NCBI RefSeq assembly: GCF_000972845.2
Contig: NC_040027.1
Span: 12,701,760-12,765,759, forward strand
Origin: Larimichthys crocea
Taxonomy: Eukaryota; Chordata; Actinopteri; Sciaenidae
Direction of reading: 5' to 3'
Length of the DNA stretch: 64,000 nt
The position numbers were made by a program, and so were the translations under genes. Position 1 is the first letter of the stretch, and every line of letters starts with the position of its first letter. Positions 63,575 through 64,000 of this stretch are shown here, in pieces. Below the pieces are notes generated by a model. It was given only the letters and a program-made list of their open reading frames with translations, was not told the origin of the DNA and did no database searches.

Positions 63575-64000
63575 ATGCTGAGCCTGCAGGATTCGGTCTT
63601 CTTTGAGATCAGCATCAAATCTCTGCTCAAGTCTTGGAGTAGCAGCTGTGAGTACCTCGCCAAGCTTGCTCTCATGTTTACATACCACACTTGGCCACCA
63701 GACTTATCTACGACCGACACACACACACAGCCACACAGCATTGTACATGTTTGCATGCAATCCAAACTATGCTTGGAGATTTCCTATCTCCTCCCTGTAT
63801 AGGAACAGCGGTTATTAATGGAGTTGTCAGGGTGACTGATGATGTGTAGCACAGGTTTGTTTGATGCGTATGCGGGTTGCAACAGCGTTTCCCCTCTTCC
63901 CATTATCATCATCATAATTCTACTGGCTCCTTGTTGTCCCGTAGATAATGTCTCTATTGATGAGCATCTGATACAGAGCCCAGGTGGACTTGAAGTAATC
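63575..64000 (+). CDS. fryl: Furry homolog-like, first coding exon and following exon (partial, runs off the window)
   Basis: ATG at 63575 in a good context (gccgccATG) opens 'LSLQDSVFFEISIKSLLKSW', ending SSS plus one base at 63647 with a GTGAGT donor. This closely resembles the start of vertebrate Furry (from memory QDSGFFEISIKYLLKSWS). A second exon begins at 63945 after 'ttgttgtcccgtag' and is open to the end of the window (NVSIDEHLIQSPGGLEVI), in the matching phase. The following peptide does not obviously match the furry sequence I know, so the second exon is less certain. Furry proteins are huge HEAT/ARM-repeat scaffolds for NDR/LATS kinases and microtubules; nearly all of the gene lies beyond this window. 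I chose fryl over fry from the neighbourhood (ociad2, dcun1d4). Confidence 0.7.

Overview
This window is nuclear DNA of a ray-finned fish. The genes have short GT/AG-bounded exons, fish-length introns, and proteins that align along their length with vertebrate families. The noncoding DNA holds typical teleost repeats: hAT elements, LINE 3' tails with 'ctttattaatcccc', the 'tcgctttggataaaagcg' tail, and tRNA-like dispersed repeats. Six loci were read exon by exon: spata18 (-), sgcb (+), lrrc66 (+), dcun1d4 (-), ociad2 (+) and the 5' end of a furry-family gene, probably fryl (+). From memory this is the human chromosome 4 order FRYL-OCIAD1-OCIAD2-CWH43-DCUN1D4-LRRC66-SGCB-SPATA18 read backwards, with every orientation kept. 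OCIAD1 and CWH43 were not seen.

Layout: 1-2278 is gene-free, probably the 3' UTR of spata18. spata18 occupies 2279-6414 in 12 exons and is head-to-head with sgcb (8269-11680, 6 exons, a minisatellite in intron 1). lrrc66 (13388-22311) follows on the same strand and ends in a single 5.5 kb exon. dcun1d4 (24915-29363, 11 exons) converges on lrrc66 and has an upstream array of seven CCAAT/ATTGG boxes. ociad2 (32870-35001, 6 exons) comes next. 35.0-38.0 kb is noncoding. 38.8-51.5 kb is a tandem pair of about 6.2-6.3 kb units next to a 10-N gap, with indel-rich differences that suggest an assembly problem. 51.5-64 kb carries two alternative first coding exons and a shared downstream exon of the furry-like gene.

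The genes are a conserved neighbourhood, not a pathway. Spata18 acts in mitochondrial quality control, Sgcb in the muscle sarcoglycan complex, Dcun1d4 in cullin neddylation, Ociad2 at mitochondrial or endosomal membranes, and furry proteins in NDR-kinase and microtubule functions. Lrrc66 is a poorly known membrane LRR protein. It is the most unusual item here: its cytoplasmic tail is enlarged to about 1,700 residues by two families of in-frame tandem repeats, each carrying a poly-Ser/Asp-Glu cassette.
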